NCBI GenBank assembly: GCA_002336805.1
Contig: DDEZ01000002.1
Coordinates: forward strand, 701,758 to 765,757
Source: Bacteroidetes bacterium UBA1941
GTDB taxonomy: Bacteria > Bacteroidota > Bacteroidia > Chitinophagales > LD1
Length of the DNA: 64,000 nucleotides
Reading direction: 5' to 3'
Shown here: piece after piece, positions 18,801-29,200 of the stretch
Layout of the letters: each line of letters starts with the position of its first letter
How positions within the stretch are numbered: the first letter of the stretch is position 1
Made by a program: the position numbers and the translations under genes
The notes under the pieces: model-generated
Seen by the model: only the letters and a program-made list of their open reading frames with translations
What the model was told of the DNA's origin: nothing
Databases searched by the model: none

Positions 18801-18893
18801 CAGTGTCTGCGCACCGGCTCTGTAGGTGGCTGTGCCGATCATGACGAGTAGCAGCAGCCGGATCATTTTGGGCCAAAGGTTTTTCATATGCAT
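15837..18893 (-). CDS. T9SS type A secreted protein with SprB-like repeats
   Basis: A 1018-residue exported protein. The signal peptide ends near YRAGAQ. Residues about 30-560 hold seven SprB-like modules of about 75 residues, each with a Cys near its start, a GGTxPYTYxWS core and a closing VTDANGC-type motif. A conserved region follows at about 560-900 (DYxLYVHDANGCG into VGSYDPNYVDVLPKGSG, VVHFQNTGTYPATYV, NEQANIYFDFNTPV), which matches the DUF11/DUF7619-like surface-protein domain. The end is a T9SS type A sorting domain (LGIYPNPTQGNATLDL ... RYVAKLVKTDK). Two Met codons (18893, 18887) are possible starts. It is divergent from the giant adhesin gene at 19245. It probably works as an adhesin or matrix protein on the cell surface. 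Confidence 0.87.
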   Translation of the reverse strand: MHMKNLWPKMIRLLLLVMIGTATYRAGAQTLQLSDTVTTSCNNDGSATLRVYGGTAPYTYTLTGYYNVTYGPVTQTSNTFTGLPTGYYQAVVSDANGVSNITQPLYIYISSRISGYVSVYPAVCPSTLGSEKAFGYTNNGSSGSFTYLWSTGATTDSIYNVPVGTHYQCTVTEVSTGCTVLASDSGGMYQISSIQPNVTTTAANCRNGTATTAPTNGISPYSYIWSNGNATATATNLSAGYATVTVTDAIGCSAQGYGYISQAIQLTSQVNTTAEHCNDGNGTLSISPVNGTSPFTYTWSSGQTTAHITNLNAGYYQVTFTDHNGCSGVNYGQVQKSTPISLTTSTTLTSCSSPTGSATVVATGGTAPYTYSWNTYPPQATATASALTGGYYVVNVVDAQGCFQNQSAQVGFNTNLSISTTHVDAHCGGTPGSASASVSGGTGPYTLLWSNGATGTSISNLTQQGYYTCVVTDNAGCHSSSGTYMQSISPVSLSVSTVAASCIYTSDGSATAIVSGGTAPYTYSWGASSSVTGLAQGDYTLYVHDANGCGAFRNYHIGYASTAPCAVIIAGDIIEDDQRNCNVQFTHVDNVWVSCQPGGGYQWTQGGHYQFTLPPGTYTVYEAPPVNYTLACPATSPTLTLTAGQSSLNNDFFNQPDTARDLAITCIPYTPPVHGFTQHSRLIIRNLGNIMLGPDVVYKHALDINFHSASPAPDSYDPTTGILKWSRPSLVSTATDEIDLYFDIPAPLPIGHILNNSDTVYPIDNDIDTFNNYEDAQGLVVGSYDPNYVDVLPKGSGAPGYITTTTDTTLRYVVHFQNTGTYPATYVTLKLPIDNNLDLSTFQFIGASHTVTSISADAARILTIRFDNIHLVDSSVSQLGSQGFAAFTLRQKRGLNPGNVINEQANIYFDFNTPVATNTTLNTIHDPNGITEIAVGSLGIYPNPTQGNATLDLPGITEDRIQVRAYDMMGRLAMEMPSTDIAGRKQLLLNTAALPAGVYSIEVSGQSRYVAKLVKTDK

Positions 18894-19198
18894 GGATTTA
18901 GTTAAGTAATTAATTTAAATGATGGTACAAATCTCGTCATCGTTGCATTAAAAATTCTATAAAAGGATAATAGTCTTACGCATTCAGGTGTTTGCATTTT
19001 TCCTCGATCACTTGGACATGACCACGAAGTAAGTCACTAACCCCATCTATTACAAAGAGATGGTCCGATTAGCGAAGTCTTACGATTCCCATTGAGCTTA
19101 CCCTTCGAGAAAAAACAATGGCTGATCTGTATGCCCCTGTCACTCAGGCCGCAACGCAGTTATCTTGTATTAATTGCCTGCCATCTTCTTCTGTTTTT
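18894..19198. other. Intergenic region between divergent adhesin genes
   Basis: About 350 nt separate the two start codons. A weak minus-strand -7 box (GAGATTTG, 18928-18935) could serve the type A gene, and a clear plus-strand promoter sits at its right end. No ORF of note, RNA gene or strong hairpin was seen in between. Confidence 0.5.
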
Positions 19199-19228
19199 TT
19201 TGATTATCCGAGTCAAATGGTATATTTG
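19199..19228 (+). promoter_or_regulatory. Consensus promoter of the 2295-residue adhesin gene
   Basis: TTTG (19199-19202), an 18-nt spacer and TATATTTG (19221-19228) match the Bacteroidota -33/-7 consensus exactly. The ATG is 16 nt further on. Confidence 0.7.
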
Positions 19229-19244
19229 AAACAAATCCTTATTT

Positions 19245-22200
19245 ATGAAGTTGAAAAGTATACTCTTTTCTGCCATCTGCTTTTTTGCCCTATCTACATC
19301 CGTCGCCCAGACTGTGAACCTGCGTGTCAATATCACCGGTGTAGAGCGTACCAACTATGGAGACTGTACTGCCTGCGGCAACCCCGATCCTACGTGGAAG
19401 ATCACAGCCACGGACAATGCTCCCGGATCAGTAGTCAATGGCCCATATTGTATCCACTACGAGGGTGACCCAAACACCTTTGAGTCTCTCGGTACATTTA
19501 ATGTGTGGAACGTGACCAATAGCGCCGCTACCACTTTCACGCTCGGCATGAATGATGCCTTTGAGAAAAACTGTAGCAGTGGCAATAATTGTGACTATGA
19601 GTCATACAATTTTGCCCGTTGCTTCCCATCTGTATACGGCGATGCTAACCGCTGCCAGAATCCTAACCTGGCTGTGATCAACTTTATGGATTCTTCACCA
19701 TGCCAGCTACACTCTGGTGTGTCAGCATGGTGTGGCAACTATCGTTTCTTCTACAGTTTCACCTGGTCATTTAACTATGCACCTACTATCACTACTCAGC
19801 CTACGGCATTTCAGGGCTGTATAGGTACACCTACCACCCTTTCTGTAGCAGTCAACAATGACCCTCATGGATGGACGCTGGGCCAAAACTACCAGTGGCA
19901 GGTATCCAGCAATACTTCTTGCCCGGGATCCAACTGGACCAATGTGACAGGTGCTACCAGCTCCAGCTTCTCTCCGCCACAGACCGGCGGCACACGCCTC
20001 TATCGCGTACTGGTCACCAGCAATTGCAGCAATAACTTCAATACTAATACTACTACCTCAAACTGCGTGGTAGTGACCTACAATCCTATGGGTGGCTCCG
20101 GAGATCCTGTGCCGCCTATCGTATCCGGTATCTGCGGCTCTACTGTGCTACCGGGGTCTACCCACTCGCTCAATATCCTCACACCTCCTACGGTCGGCGC
20201 ACTGGTAGGGGCTACGGGATACAACTGGACCGCCACAGGTGGCTCTCCTACTACAGGCTCCACGTCCACCTTCACATGGACAGCACCTGTCAATCCCGGT
20301 TCATATAATATAAACCTGACCTACCTCACTGCATGCCCGCCAAATGTGGCAGCTAATACGTGCGTGGTGATAGTTGGTTCACCTACCTGCGATTTCGCAT
20401 ATATCGCTCCTACGGGCAAGGACTCGGTATTTGCCGGTGGTCCGGACGTACCGTACAAATCTATAGCCTATGCGCTCACGCAGCTGGGTGGCCGCACCAA
20501 GCTCAGGCTGGCAGTAGGTACCTACAATGAGACCGTACCACTCAATATCCAGAACAACCTCGTGTTTGATGGTGGCTATGTGATCAATAGCGGTATCTGG
20601 AGCAAGAGCAATGCTGACAGTACATATATAGTATGCTCCGGTACAGAGGTGATCAATGGTGACGTAGCGCACCGCGTGGGTTTCAAATCCAACGGCTCTG
20701 ACAACTGGGAGCTGCAGGACCTCGTGATCAAGACCACTGATATCAACCAAAGGACTACAAACGGTGAGGGATACTCTAACTACGGTGTCCTGGCATACAA
20801 TAACTCAACTAACTTCAAGATCGTACGTACTAAGGTCTTCGCAGGTGCTGCCTCTACCGGTACTCCGGGTACTACTCCGGGTGGTGCAGGTGGTGCCGGC
20901 GGCCATGGCAATGGCGGCAGCGGCGGTGCAGGTAGTAATAACCGCTGCGGCTGCAGTGGCAATACTCCGGGTACAGCCGGTAGTGCCGGCAATAACGGTG
21001 CCAGCGGTGGCGGCGGTGGATCTACCGGCTGCGGCGGTGGCTGTAATACAGTAGGCTGCAATGCCAGCTCCGGCACAGGTAGTGGTGGCACTACCGGTAC
21101 ACCAGGTGCTAATGCGGCGCTCAGCTATGTAGCTGGTGCGAGGCCAGCCTCTCCTTCATTCTCATCTCCATATTATATCCCTGCCAGCCAGGCTTCTAAC
21201 GGAAGCAACGGCTTTGGCGGCGGTGGCGGTGGCGGCGGCGGCGGCGGTGACATCGGCTCCTGCTGTACCTGCGGTTGCGGCGGCGGCTCTCCTGATGGTG
21301 GTCGTGGTGGCAATGGTGGTGATGGTGGTATAGGCGGTAGTGGCGGTTTCGGTGGCGGTGGCTCTTTTGCTATCTACGCCAGCGGTGCATCTACTACGGG
21401 TACGATCATCACTTCAGCTATCCTGCCTGGTGCTGCCGGCCTCGGTGGCAATGGTGCAGCCGGACAGCCCGGCTCTGCGGCTCAGGGCGGCTCTCCTGGT
21501 ACTGACCACGGTGGCTGCGATGGTGGCCGCGGTGGCGATGGTGGCAACGGTGGTAGCGGTGGCTCAGGTGGCCGCGGCCAGGACGGTGCCAATGGCCTCT
21601 CTCAGGATATCGTGACTGTGAATGGCGCTTTCATCAGCGGCTCTTCTACAGCTGTGCCAAACAACTATATAGTAGGTGTCAACTATAATAACGCTAAGGC
21701 GTGTATCTACTCTGAGATAGCCCTGACCAAGAATACTGGTGTGTGGTCATTCCCTGGCTCCCTAAGTCTGGAAAATGATATGCGTGACCAGCCTGCAGGC
21801 TCACCACTGTCATCATACAATGCCAGCTCAAGCCCGGTAGTAGTATATGCTACTACGCCCGATGCTGAGATAGACCTCACGGTAAACGGCCTGCAATATG
21901 CAGCCTACCTCAAGATAGCAGTAGACAACCGTCAGAAGCCGGTCATCACACCATCCAGCCACACTATATGCCTGGACGGATCAGTATCTCTCTCTGCTAC
22001 TCACTGGGGTACAGAGCAGGAGTATGACTGGAGGATATATCAGGGCGCCAACGTGAATAGCCCACTATTCTCATCTACCGTAGCATCGCCAAACGTAGAC
22101 TTCACAGGCTATGCTCCGGGCAACTATATCGTGCGCTACAAAGTGCGTGAGAGCTGCTGCGGCTGGTCTATACCTATATATGATACGATCAAGATATTGC

Positions 22201-25200
22201 CTCTGCCGGTACAGTTTACCGTGCAGGGTGGTGGCAACTACTGCCCGGGTGGCAGCGGCGTGCCTATCACGCTGAATGGCTCTGAGCCGGGCGTCAAGTA
22301 CATCGTGTACTACAATGGCGTACCAGTAGATAGCGCTATCGGTACCGGAGCCTCTCCGTTCGTATTTGCCAATGAGACCCAGGTAGGTATCTATACAGTA
22401 GTAGGATACCGCTTCACAGGCTGTGGCCAGAATATGCTTGGCTTTGTGAATGTAGGCCTGAGCCCTACACCGACCCTCTTTACCGTACAGGGTGGTGGCA
22501 ATGCATGTCCGGGCTCTTCATCTGGTCCTGCTATCTTTCTGAGCGGATCACAGCTCGGCGTGACCTACCAGCTTTACCTCAATAATACTACTCCTGTTGG
22601 CAACCCTGTGCAAGGTACAGGCAACCAGATACCTTTTGGTAATGCCGGCCAGCCAGGTGTCTATACAGTGATAGGTACATTCATAGCCTCTCCATATTGC
22701 TCGTCTAAGATGACTGACTCTGCAGTGATCACACTCGTGGTACTGCCTAATGCATACACTGTGACAGGTGGCGGCTCATACTGTACCGGAGACTCCGGCA
22801 GGGTGATCGGCCTGTCAAACTCTGATGTGAGCGTGACCTACTCGCTCTATACCGGTGGTGTGCTGGTAGCCGGCCCTATAGCCGGTACCGGTGGCCCGCT
22901 CAACTTTGGTACATTCACCCTGGCAGGATCATATAATGCGATAGCTACTAATATCGCCGGCTGTGATACCGCTATGAATAATGCGGTCATCATCAATCCA
23001 CTGCCACTGCCTGTGATCAGCAGCGTGACCTTCAGGGATGCGAGCTGTTTTGGCGGAGCCAATGATACGATCAATGTCGTAGCTACCTCACCTGACGGAG
23101 CTATATCGTACTCTATAGACAATGGTCTCACTTATACTAATACAACGGGACTTTTCACCGCACTCCCTGCAGGCAACTACTACATCGCTGTAAAGGATGA
23201 TAGCAGCTGTACTGCCAGGTATGCTGCCAATCCGGTGGTCCTTTCGCAGCCGGCTGCAGCCCTTACTGCTACTGCAGTAGTGACAGATATCACATGTAAC
23301 GGTGCTGCCAATGGCGCTATCAATCTGCTGGTGAGCGGTGGCTGGGGTGCCTACACCTACAGCTGGAGCAGCGGCCAGTCTGTATCATCTATATCTGGCC
23401 TCTCTGCAGGACCATATACTGCTACAGTGACCGATGCCAAGGGATGTACCGTACCGGTCAATGCGACCATACAGGAGCCTACAGCTATCACATCCAGCAT
23501 AGCCGGTACTAACATACTGTGCGGTGGCGATAGCAGCGGCGCGGCTGTACTCACAGTGAATGGAGGTACACTGCCATACACATTCCTCTGGTCAGACTTT
23601 GAGGTCACTCAGAATCTCGGTCACCTCAGTGGTGGCATGTACAGGGTGATCATCACTGACGCGAGGGGCTGTGAGCACAGGGATAGTGTCCAGATCATAG
23701 AGCCGCAGCGCCTGGTAGCATCCATAGCATCTACTGATGTACGTTGCTTTGGTGGTAGTGATGGTAGCGTGACGGTGACTGCCACAGGTGGTACCGGTAC
23801 ACTGACCTACACATGGTCTCCATCTTCTGCCGGCAGCGGTCCGTCTGTGACAGCTGCTGCGCCGGGCACATATACTGTGACGGTAAAGGATGCAAACAAC
23901 TGTAGCGCTGTATTGACAGCTACTGTCAATGGACCTACAGCTGCACTGGCAGTAGGATCTGTAGTGACTACTAATGTGACCTGCTCCGGCGCCAGAAATG
24001 GCTCCGTGCATCTCAATGCAATCACCGGTGGTACAGCTCCATATTCCTTCCTCTGGTCAAACTTCTCTATCTCTCAGAATATAGATAGCCTGACCGGTGG
24101 CACCTACTATGTCATCATCACTGATGCCAATGGCTGCCAGCTGAGGGATAGCGGCATCGTGCGCGAAGGTCTGCCTATAGCAGTCACAGATACATTTGTG
24201 CCTATATCTTGCTCCGGTGCTCATGATGGGTCTATACACGTCATAGCCAGCGGAGGTATAGGTGGCTATACTTACACATGGTCTCCATCAGCGGCCAACT
24301 CGCCTGATAACCTCAACCTCGGCCCTAATACATACTATGTGACAGTGACCGATGCCAATGGCTGCTCTGCTGCCACATCTGTAGTGATCGTAGACCCTAC
24401 ACCACTCACACTGTCTCACATCTTTGCCAATCCTACATGTAGCTTTGCAGGCAATGGTACTATCACTATGCTACCTGCGGGCGGTACTCCGGGCTATACC
24501 TTCCAGTGGTCGGGAGGTCCGTATACCGGCAGCACAGCTACTGGCGTATCTGCAGGGGTATATCATATCACAGTGACGGATGCTCACGGCTGCAGGGCGT
24601 ATGACTCTGTAGTAGTAGTAGATCCGCTGCCACTGTATATCAGTGGTACACCTAAGCAGGTGACCTGCAAGGGCAATCAGGATGGCTCTGTGATCACTAC
24701 AGGCTACGGTGGCACACTGCCATATAGCTACCAGTGGCACTACGATAGCCTCTCAGGCATCCTAGGTCCTATCACCAAGGATATCTTCCAGCTGTCTGGT
24801 GGTGACTACTACCTCGTACTCACAGATGCTAATAACTGTACTGTATCATACCACGCCGTGATCAAGGAGGCAGACTCCCTCAGGCTGAGTCTGGTAGAGA
24901 CAGATGCTACCTGCCAGAGTGCAAACTCCGGCTCTGTAGCGGCTATCGTGACAGGTGGTGTGAAACCATACGAGTTCCTCTGGAATAACTTTGTCACGGA
25001 CTCATTGCAGACCGGCATCCCGGGTGGTACGTATGGAGTACAGGTCACTGACTCAAACGGATGCCACCAGACCGAGACCATCGTCGTAGGCGGACAGTCC
25101 AGCCCGATGACAGTCAATACAGCAGTGAATAATCCTACGTGCAACGGAGGTACAAATGGATTTGTGTCTCTCGATGTGCTCGGAGGTACCCAGCCGTACA

Positions 25201-26132
25201 CCTATACATGGAGCACCTCACCGGCACAAAGTGGCAACGTAGCCTCCAACCTGACCGGTGGTACCTACTACGCCACTGTCACAGATAGCAAGGGATGCCA
25301 GGTACTGGATACAGCTACCCTCGTCTCACCTACAGCCATATCTGCTACTACAGCTATAGGTGGCGCTACCTGTGTGAGCGCAGCAGATGGCTACGTAGTG
25401 GTGAATGTGACAGGAGGCAATGCGCCATACAGCTATCAGCTCGGCAATTTTGTACAGAGCACCGATACCTTCCGCAATCTGGCCGTAGGTCAGTACACAC
25501 TGATCGTACGTGATGTAAATGGCTGCGAAGGGTCTACCGCACTGACTGTAGCTGCACCGGGCTATTTCACAGTAGACCTCACTGCCAATCCATACTATAT
25601 ACTGGCCGGTGAGCAGGTACAGCTCTCTGCTACTGCCAGCTCTGATACGGCTCCGTCTCAGATCAGGTATATCTGGGATCCGAAGGACTCTCTCAACTTC
25701 CAGGGCTGCGCAGACTCGGCTAATTGTAATGACCCTATCGCTACACCACACGTGACACGCACGTATGTGGTCACAGCAGTCAATGCACGTGGCTGTATCG
25801 TCACAGATACTGTGCTGGTCACAGTGAGCGATCATCCGTCAGCATTCATCCCATCGGCCTTCACACCAAATGGTGATGGTCTGAATGACAAGTTTGAATT
25901 TGATATCCTCGGAGCCAAATCCGCAAGTGTCAATATCTGGAACAGGTGGGGAGAAAGGGTATTCAGCAACCCTACTCAGCTCAATGGTATAGGCGTATCT
26001 GGCAATAATAGCTGGGATGGATCCTTCCGTAGCAAGAAGGTACAGTTTGACTCTTACGTCTACCAGATCGAAGTGCTCTACTCAGATGGTCACAAAGAGA
26101 CCATGTCTGGTACTGTCACTGTAATGGAATAA
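19245..26132 (+). CDS. Giant T9SS type B adhesin with Gly-rich region and SprB repeats
   Basis: A 2295-residue surface protein. The signal peptide ends at STSVAQ (22). A cysteine-rich N-terminal domain (about 23-185) is followed by an Ig-like domain (YQWQVSSNTSCPGSNW), then a beta-helix-like domain (about 385-530) with DVPYKSIAYALTQLGG, as in DUF1565 proteins. A region of extreme glycine content with paired cysteines follows (about 533-785). Three Ig-like repeats share a TVQGGGNYCPG-type start (about 987-1250). About ten SprB repeats (PF13573-like; xxCxGxxNG ... GGTxPYTYxWS ... TVTDANGC) fill about 1346-2094. The C-terminal gliding-motility-associated sorting domain (about 2197-2295) has AFTPNGDGLNDKF and WNRWGERVF. 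Export by T9SS and a role in adhesion or gliding are inferred. Its C-terminal half is closely related to the next gene. Confidence 0.92.
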   Translation: MKLKSILFSAICFFALSTSVAQTVNLRVNITGVERTNYGDCTACGNPDPTWKITATDNAPGSVVNGPYCIHYEGDPNTFESLGTFNVWNVTNSAATTFTLGMNDAFEKNCSSGNNCDYESYNFARCFPSVYGDANRCQNPNLAVINFMDSSPCQLHSGVSAWCGNYRFFYSFTWSFNYAPTITTQPTAFQGCIGTPTTLSVAVNNDPHGWTLGQNYQWQVSSNTSCPGSNWTNVTGATSSSFSPPQTGGTRLYRVLVTSNCSNNFNTNTTTSNCVVVTYNPMGGSGDPVPPIVSGICGSTVLPGSTHSLNILTPPTVGALVGATGYNWTATGGSPTTGSTSTFTWTAPVNPGSYNINLTYLTACPPNVAANTCVVIVGSPTCDFAYIAPTGKDSVFAGGPDVPYKSIAYALTQLGGRTKLRLAVGTYNETVPLNIQNNLVFDGGYVINSGIWSKSNADSTYIVCSGTEVINGDVAHRVGFKSNGSDNWELQDLVIKTTDINQRTTNGEGYSNYGVLAYNNSTNFKIVRTKVFAGAASTGTPGTTPGGAGGAGGHGNGGSGGAGSNNRCGCSGNTPGTAGSAGNNGASGGGGGSTGCGGGCNTVGCNASSGTGSGGTTGTPGANAALSYVAGARPASPSFSSPYYIPASQASNGSNGFGGGGGGGGGGGDIGSCCTCGCGGGSPDGGRGGNGGDGGIGGSGGFGGGGSFAIYASGASTTGTIITSAILPGAAGLGGNGAAGQPGSAAQGGSPGTDHGGCDGGRGGDGGNGGSGGSGGRGQDGANGLSQDIVTVNGAFISGSSTAVPNNYIVGVNYNNAKACIYSEIALTKNTGVWSFPGSLSLENDMRDQPAGSPLSSYNASSSPVVVYATTPDAEIDLTVNGLQYAAYLKIAVDNRQKPVITPSSHTICLDGSVSLSATHWGTEQEYDWRIYQGANVNSPLFSSTVASPNVDFTGYAPGNYIVRYKVRESCCGWSIPIYDTIKILPLPVQFTVQGGGNYCPGGSGVPITLNGSEPGVKYIVYYNGVPVDSAIGTGASPFVFANETQVGIYTVVGYRFTGCGQNMLGFVNVGLSPTPTLFTVQGGGNACPGSSSGPAIFLSGSQLGVTYQLYLNNTTPVGNPVQGTGNQIPFGNAGQPGVYTVIGTFIASPYCSSKMTDSAVITLVVLPNAYTVTGGGSYCTGDSGRVIGLSNSDVSVTYSLYTGGVLVAGPIAGTGGPLNFGTFTLAGSYNAIATNIAGCDTAMNNAVIINPLPLPVISSVTFRDASCFGGANDTINVVATSPDGAISYSIDNGLTYTNTTGLFTALPAGNYYIAVKDDSSCTARYAANPVVLSQPAAALTATAVVTDITCNGAANGAINLLVSGGWGAYTYSWSSGQSVSSISGLSAGPYTATVTDAKGCTVPVNATIQEPTAITSSIAGTNILCGGDSSGAAVLTVNGGTLPYTFLWSDFEVTQNLGHLSGGMYRVIITDARGCEHRDSVQIIEPQRLVASIASTDVRCFGGSDGSVTVTATGGTGTLTYTWSPSSAGSGPSVTAAAPGTYTVTVKDANNCSAVLTATVNGPTAALAVGSVVTTNVTCSGARNGSVHLNAITGGTAPYSFLWSNFSISQNIDSLTGGTYYVIITDANGCQLRDSGIVREGLPIAVTDTFVPISCSGAHDGSIHVIASGGIGGYTYTWSPSAANSPDNLNLGPNTYYVTVTDANGCSAATSVVIVDPTPLTLSHIFANPTCSFAGNGTITMLPAGGTPGYTFQWSGGPYTGSTATGVSAGVYHITVTDAHGCRAYDSVVVVDPLPLYISGTPKQVTCKGNQDGSVITTGYGGTLPYSYQWHYDSLSGILGPITKDIFQLSGGDYYLVLTDANNCTVSYHAVIKEADSLRLSLVETDATCQSANSGSVAAIVTGGVKPYEFLWNNFVTDSLQTGIPGGTYGVQVTDSNGCHQTETIVVGGQSSPMTVNTAVNNPTCNGGTNGFVSLDVLGGTQPYTYTWSTSPAQSGNVASNLTGGTYYATVTDSKGCQVLDTATLVSPTAISATTAIGGATCVSAADGYVVVNVTGGNAPYSYQLGNFVQSTDTFRNLAVGQYTLIVRDVNGCEGSTALTVAAPGYFTVDLTANPYYILAGEQVQLSATASSDTAPSQIRYIWDPKDSLNFQGCADSANCNDPIATPHVTRTYVVTAVNARGCIVTDTVLVTVSDHPSAFIPSAFTPNGDGLNDKFEFDILGAKSASVNIWNRWGERVFSNPTQLNGIGVSGNNSWDGSFRSKKVQFDSYVYQIEVLYSDGHKETMSGTVTVME
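20842..21600 (+). repeat. PGRS-like glycine-rich coding repeat
   Basis: About 250 codons dominated by GGT and GGC, with runs of GGN codons at 21214-21249. The protein shows GGxGGxGG and GSGG units broken by cysteine pairs (CGC, CGGGC, CCTCGCG). It interrupts the beta-helix-like part of the adhesin and is locally richer in GC than its surroundings. Confidence 0.85.
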
Positions 26133-26182
26133 TAGAACGGCGGTCCCGGCTGTCTTCGGAATATGACATAGCTTTAAACGCG

Positions 26183-26219
26183 ATACCCCTGATTTTCATT
26201 GAATCAGGGGTATTTTTTT
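26183..26219 (+). terminator. Rho-independent terminator after the first giant adhesin
   Basis: ATACCCCTGATT (26183-26194) pairs with AATCAGGGGTAT (26202-26213), loop of 7, followed by seven T. It lies 50 nt after the stop and makes the two giant genes separate transcription units. Confidence 0.93.
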
Positions 26220-26251
26220 GATAAAAAGCTCGTTATAAACAGGGCATTGTT

Positions 26252-26259
26252 TATATTTG
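26252..26259 (+). promoter_or_regulatory. -7 promoter box of the 2988-residue adhesin gene
   Basis: TATATTTG is a perfect TAnnTTTG and is followed by GAA as in the promoter of the upstream paralogue. It ends 17 nt before the ATG at 26277. The -33 region is weak. Confidence 0.55.
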
Positions 26260-26276
26260 AAGCAAAACCCGATTTC

Positions 26277-29200
26277 ATGAAGAAAATCTCAACCCATTTT
26301 CGTCAGGCACTCCTATCTCTATTCTTTTCCGTTTCGATCATTTCAGTAGCTTCCGCGCAGTGTATTCTGCAGGGATCTATCTCAAATCCTTCATGCGGAG
26401 CTACGGTCAATACCCCGAATGTAGGTGGTATGCAGGAGTGGAGTATGTCATCTACTATCGGCGCTGACTATACGGTCAGCATCAGTGGGTCAAATGGTTG
26501 CGGTGGTTACTCGGCCTCGCCGGGCTCCTTCACTGCTACAGGTACCAGTACGATAGTAGACATCCTGGCTGGCGGCGCGTGCTGCTGGACCGCAGGTGGT
26601 ACATCTGCCACGCTCACCTATACACGCATCGGGTATACTAATACTACAAGTGCAGCTACTATGTGTCAGGGTACCACACGTAGCCTCACGGTATCACCGG
26701 CACCGTTCACAGCGGGTACATGGTCTGTGATAGCGGGCACTGGCAATGGTACTATCAGCGGCACTACCTTTACAGCTACGGCTGCCGGTACTGTCACAGT
26801 GCGCTATACCAAGGGTGGATGTAATTCTGACGTCAGCTTCACTATAGATGCAGCACCTACTACAGCTACAGTAGGCGGTACGCAGTCTATATGCGGACTG
26901 GTGAGTGGTGGCCTCGGAGGCAATACCCCGGGCGTAGGCACGGGCACATGGTCTAAGATCAGCGGCCCCGGCACAGTGACATTCAGCAATGCAAACACTG
27001 GCAATGCTACAGCCACAGTATCGGCCTATGGCACATACGTGCTACAGTGGAGCATAGCAAACGGAGTCTGCTCACCTAGCACTGCTACAGTGACAGTCAA
27101 CTACTATCAGACGCCAACTACTGCTACCGTAGGGGCTACACAGGATGTCTGCGGTACACTGACCACAGGCAGCCTCGGCGGCAATACTCCTGCAGTAGGT
27201 ACGGGCACCTGGACACAACTGTCCGGCCCGGGTACGTCTACATTCAGCGCAGTCAACTCCGGCTCATCTACTGCTACCGCCTCCGTGCCTGGCACTTATG
27301 TCTATACATGGACCATTGCCAATGGCGTATGTCCTTCCAGCTCGGCTAATATAACGGTGAACTATTATGCCTCTCCGACCACAGCTACTGTAGGTGGTAC
27401 GCAGAATCTCTGCGGTACCCTGACCAGTGCCAACCTCGGTGGCAACTCCCCTACAGTAGGTACGGGAGCATGGAGTCAGACCAGCGGTCCCGGCACTACT
27501 ACCTTTAGCAATCCGGCTTCCCCTTCTGCATCAGCTACCGCATCTGTGGCAGGCACCTATACCTACACATGGAGTATATCAAACGGTACCTGTACTCCGA
27601 GCACCGCAGACGTTGTGGTAAATTTCTACGCAATACCACCTGCTGCGACAGTAGCTGCACCATCTCTGAATGCCTGCGGTACGCTGACATCACCTGCACT
27701 GGGTGGTAATGTAGCTGCACCTGGTACCGGTACATGGACACAGGTATCTGGTATCGGCTCCAGTACTTTCAGCAATGTAAACTCTGAATCCTCTACAGCC
27801 ACGGTGACCATGCCTGGTACATATGTATTCAAATGGACTATCACAAATGGCAACTGCCCTGCTACATCTGCCAATGTCACAGTAAACTACTATGATGCGC
27901 CGACCACAGCTACTGTAGGTCCAAATCAGGCTGTCTGCTCGCTGACCAGCGGCCAGCTGGGTGGCAATGCGCCGGGTGTAGGTATAGGTACATGGACACA
28001 GGCTGCAGGCCCGGGCGTTACATTCTTCAGCAGTGTAAACTCAGGTAGCTCTACGGCCTCAGTATCTGTGCAGGGTACTTATATATTCACATGGACCATA
28101 GCTAATGGGCCTTGTACCAGCACAGCAAATGATACCGTAAACTTCTACTCCAATCCGACTATCGCTACAGTAGGTGCTGACCAAAAGCTCTGCGGTACAC
28201 TGACCAGCAATGCACTGGGTGGCAATACCCCGGCTATCGGTACCGGTACCTGGTCTCAGATAGCTGGCCCGGGCACCACTACTTTCAGCAATGTTAATGC
28301 TGGTTCGTCTACAGCTACAGTATCTGCCTACGGCATCTATACTTATGAGTGGACTATCTCAAATGGTACCTGTACGCCTACCACGGCAGACATGACGGTG
28401 TTCTTCATCCCATCACCTACAGGTGGTACTATCGCTAATGCTGCATTCTGCTCTGCTGTAGGCTCTACCAGCATATCGGTGACAGGTGTATCTAATGCCA
28501 ATCAATATAGCTGGGCACTGCCTGCCGGCCTCACCGGTTCGTCTACTACCAGCAATATCGGCATAGGCGGTACCACACCAGGCACATATACTGTGACGGT
28601 GACCCCTTCTAATGTTCAGTTTGGTGTGACATGTACAGGTACGCCTATCACCGGCACCGTACAGATCCTGGCACAGCCGGTCATCGACTCTGTCAATATG
28701 GGCTCTGTATCCTGCTATGGCGGTAGCGATGATACCATCCGCATCTATGCACACACATCTAATGGCAGCCTCTTCTACTCTGTAGATAATGGCCTGACAT
28801 TCCCTAATAGCACCGGTGTTTTCCCTAATCAGATAGCTGGTGCGTACAATCTGCAGGTGCGTGACGATAGTACTTGTACTACCTCTTACAGTGGCAACCC
28901 TGCCCTGGTCACACAGCCTACAGCCCTTCAGGTCACCATAGCTTCTTACAGCAATGTAAGGTGCAGTGGAGACTCTACAGGATTTATCAATATAGCTGTA
29001 TCCGGGGCTACACCTCCATACAGCTTTGCTTGGAATAATAGCGCCACATCTCAAAATATCATAGACCTGGGAGCTGGTTCCTATACAGTGACAGTCACTG
29101 ATGCCAAGGGCTGCCAGCAGACGCTGACACAGGCCATCGCATCGCCTGCACTCATCACTGCTACAGCTACCGGTACTAATATCAGCTGCTACGGTGCCAA

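Noticed and set aside
18894..19198. A small RNA between the divergent adhesin genes
   Set aside because: No strong hairpin plus U-tract and no promoter other than those of the flanking genes could be identified.
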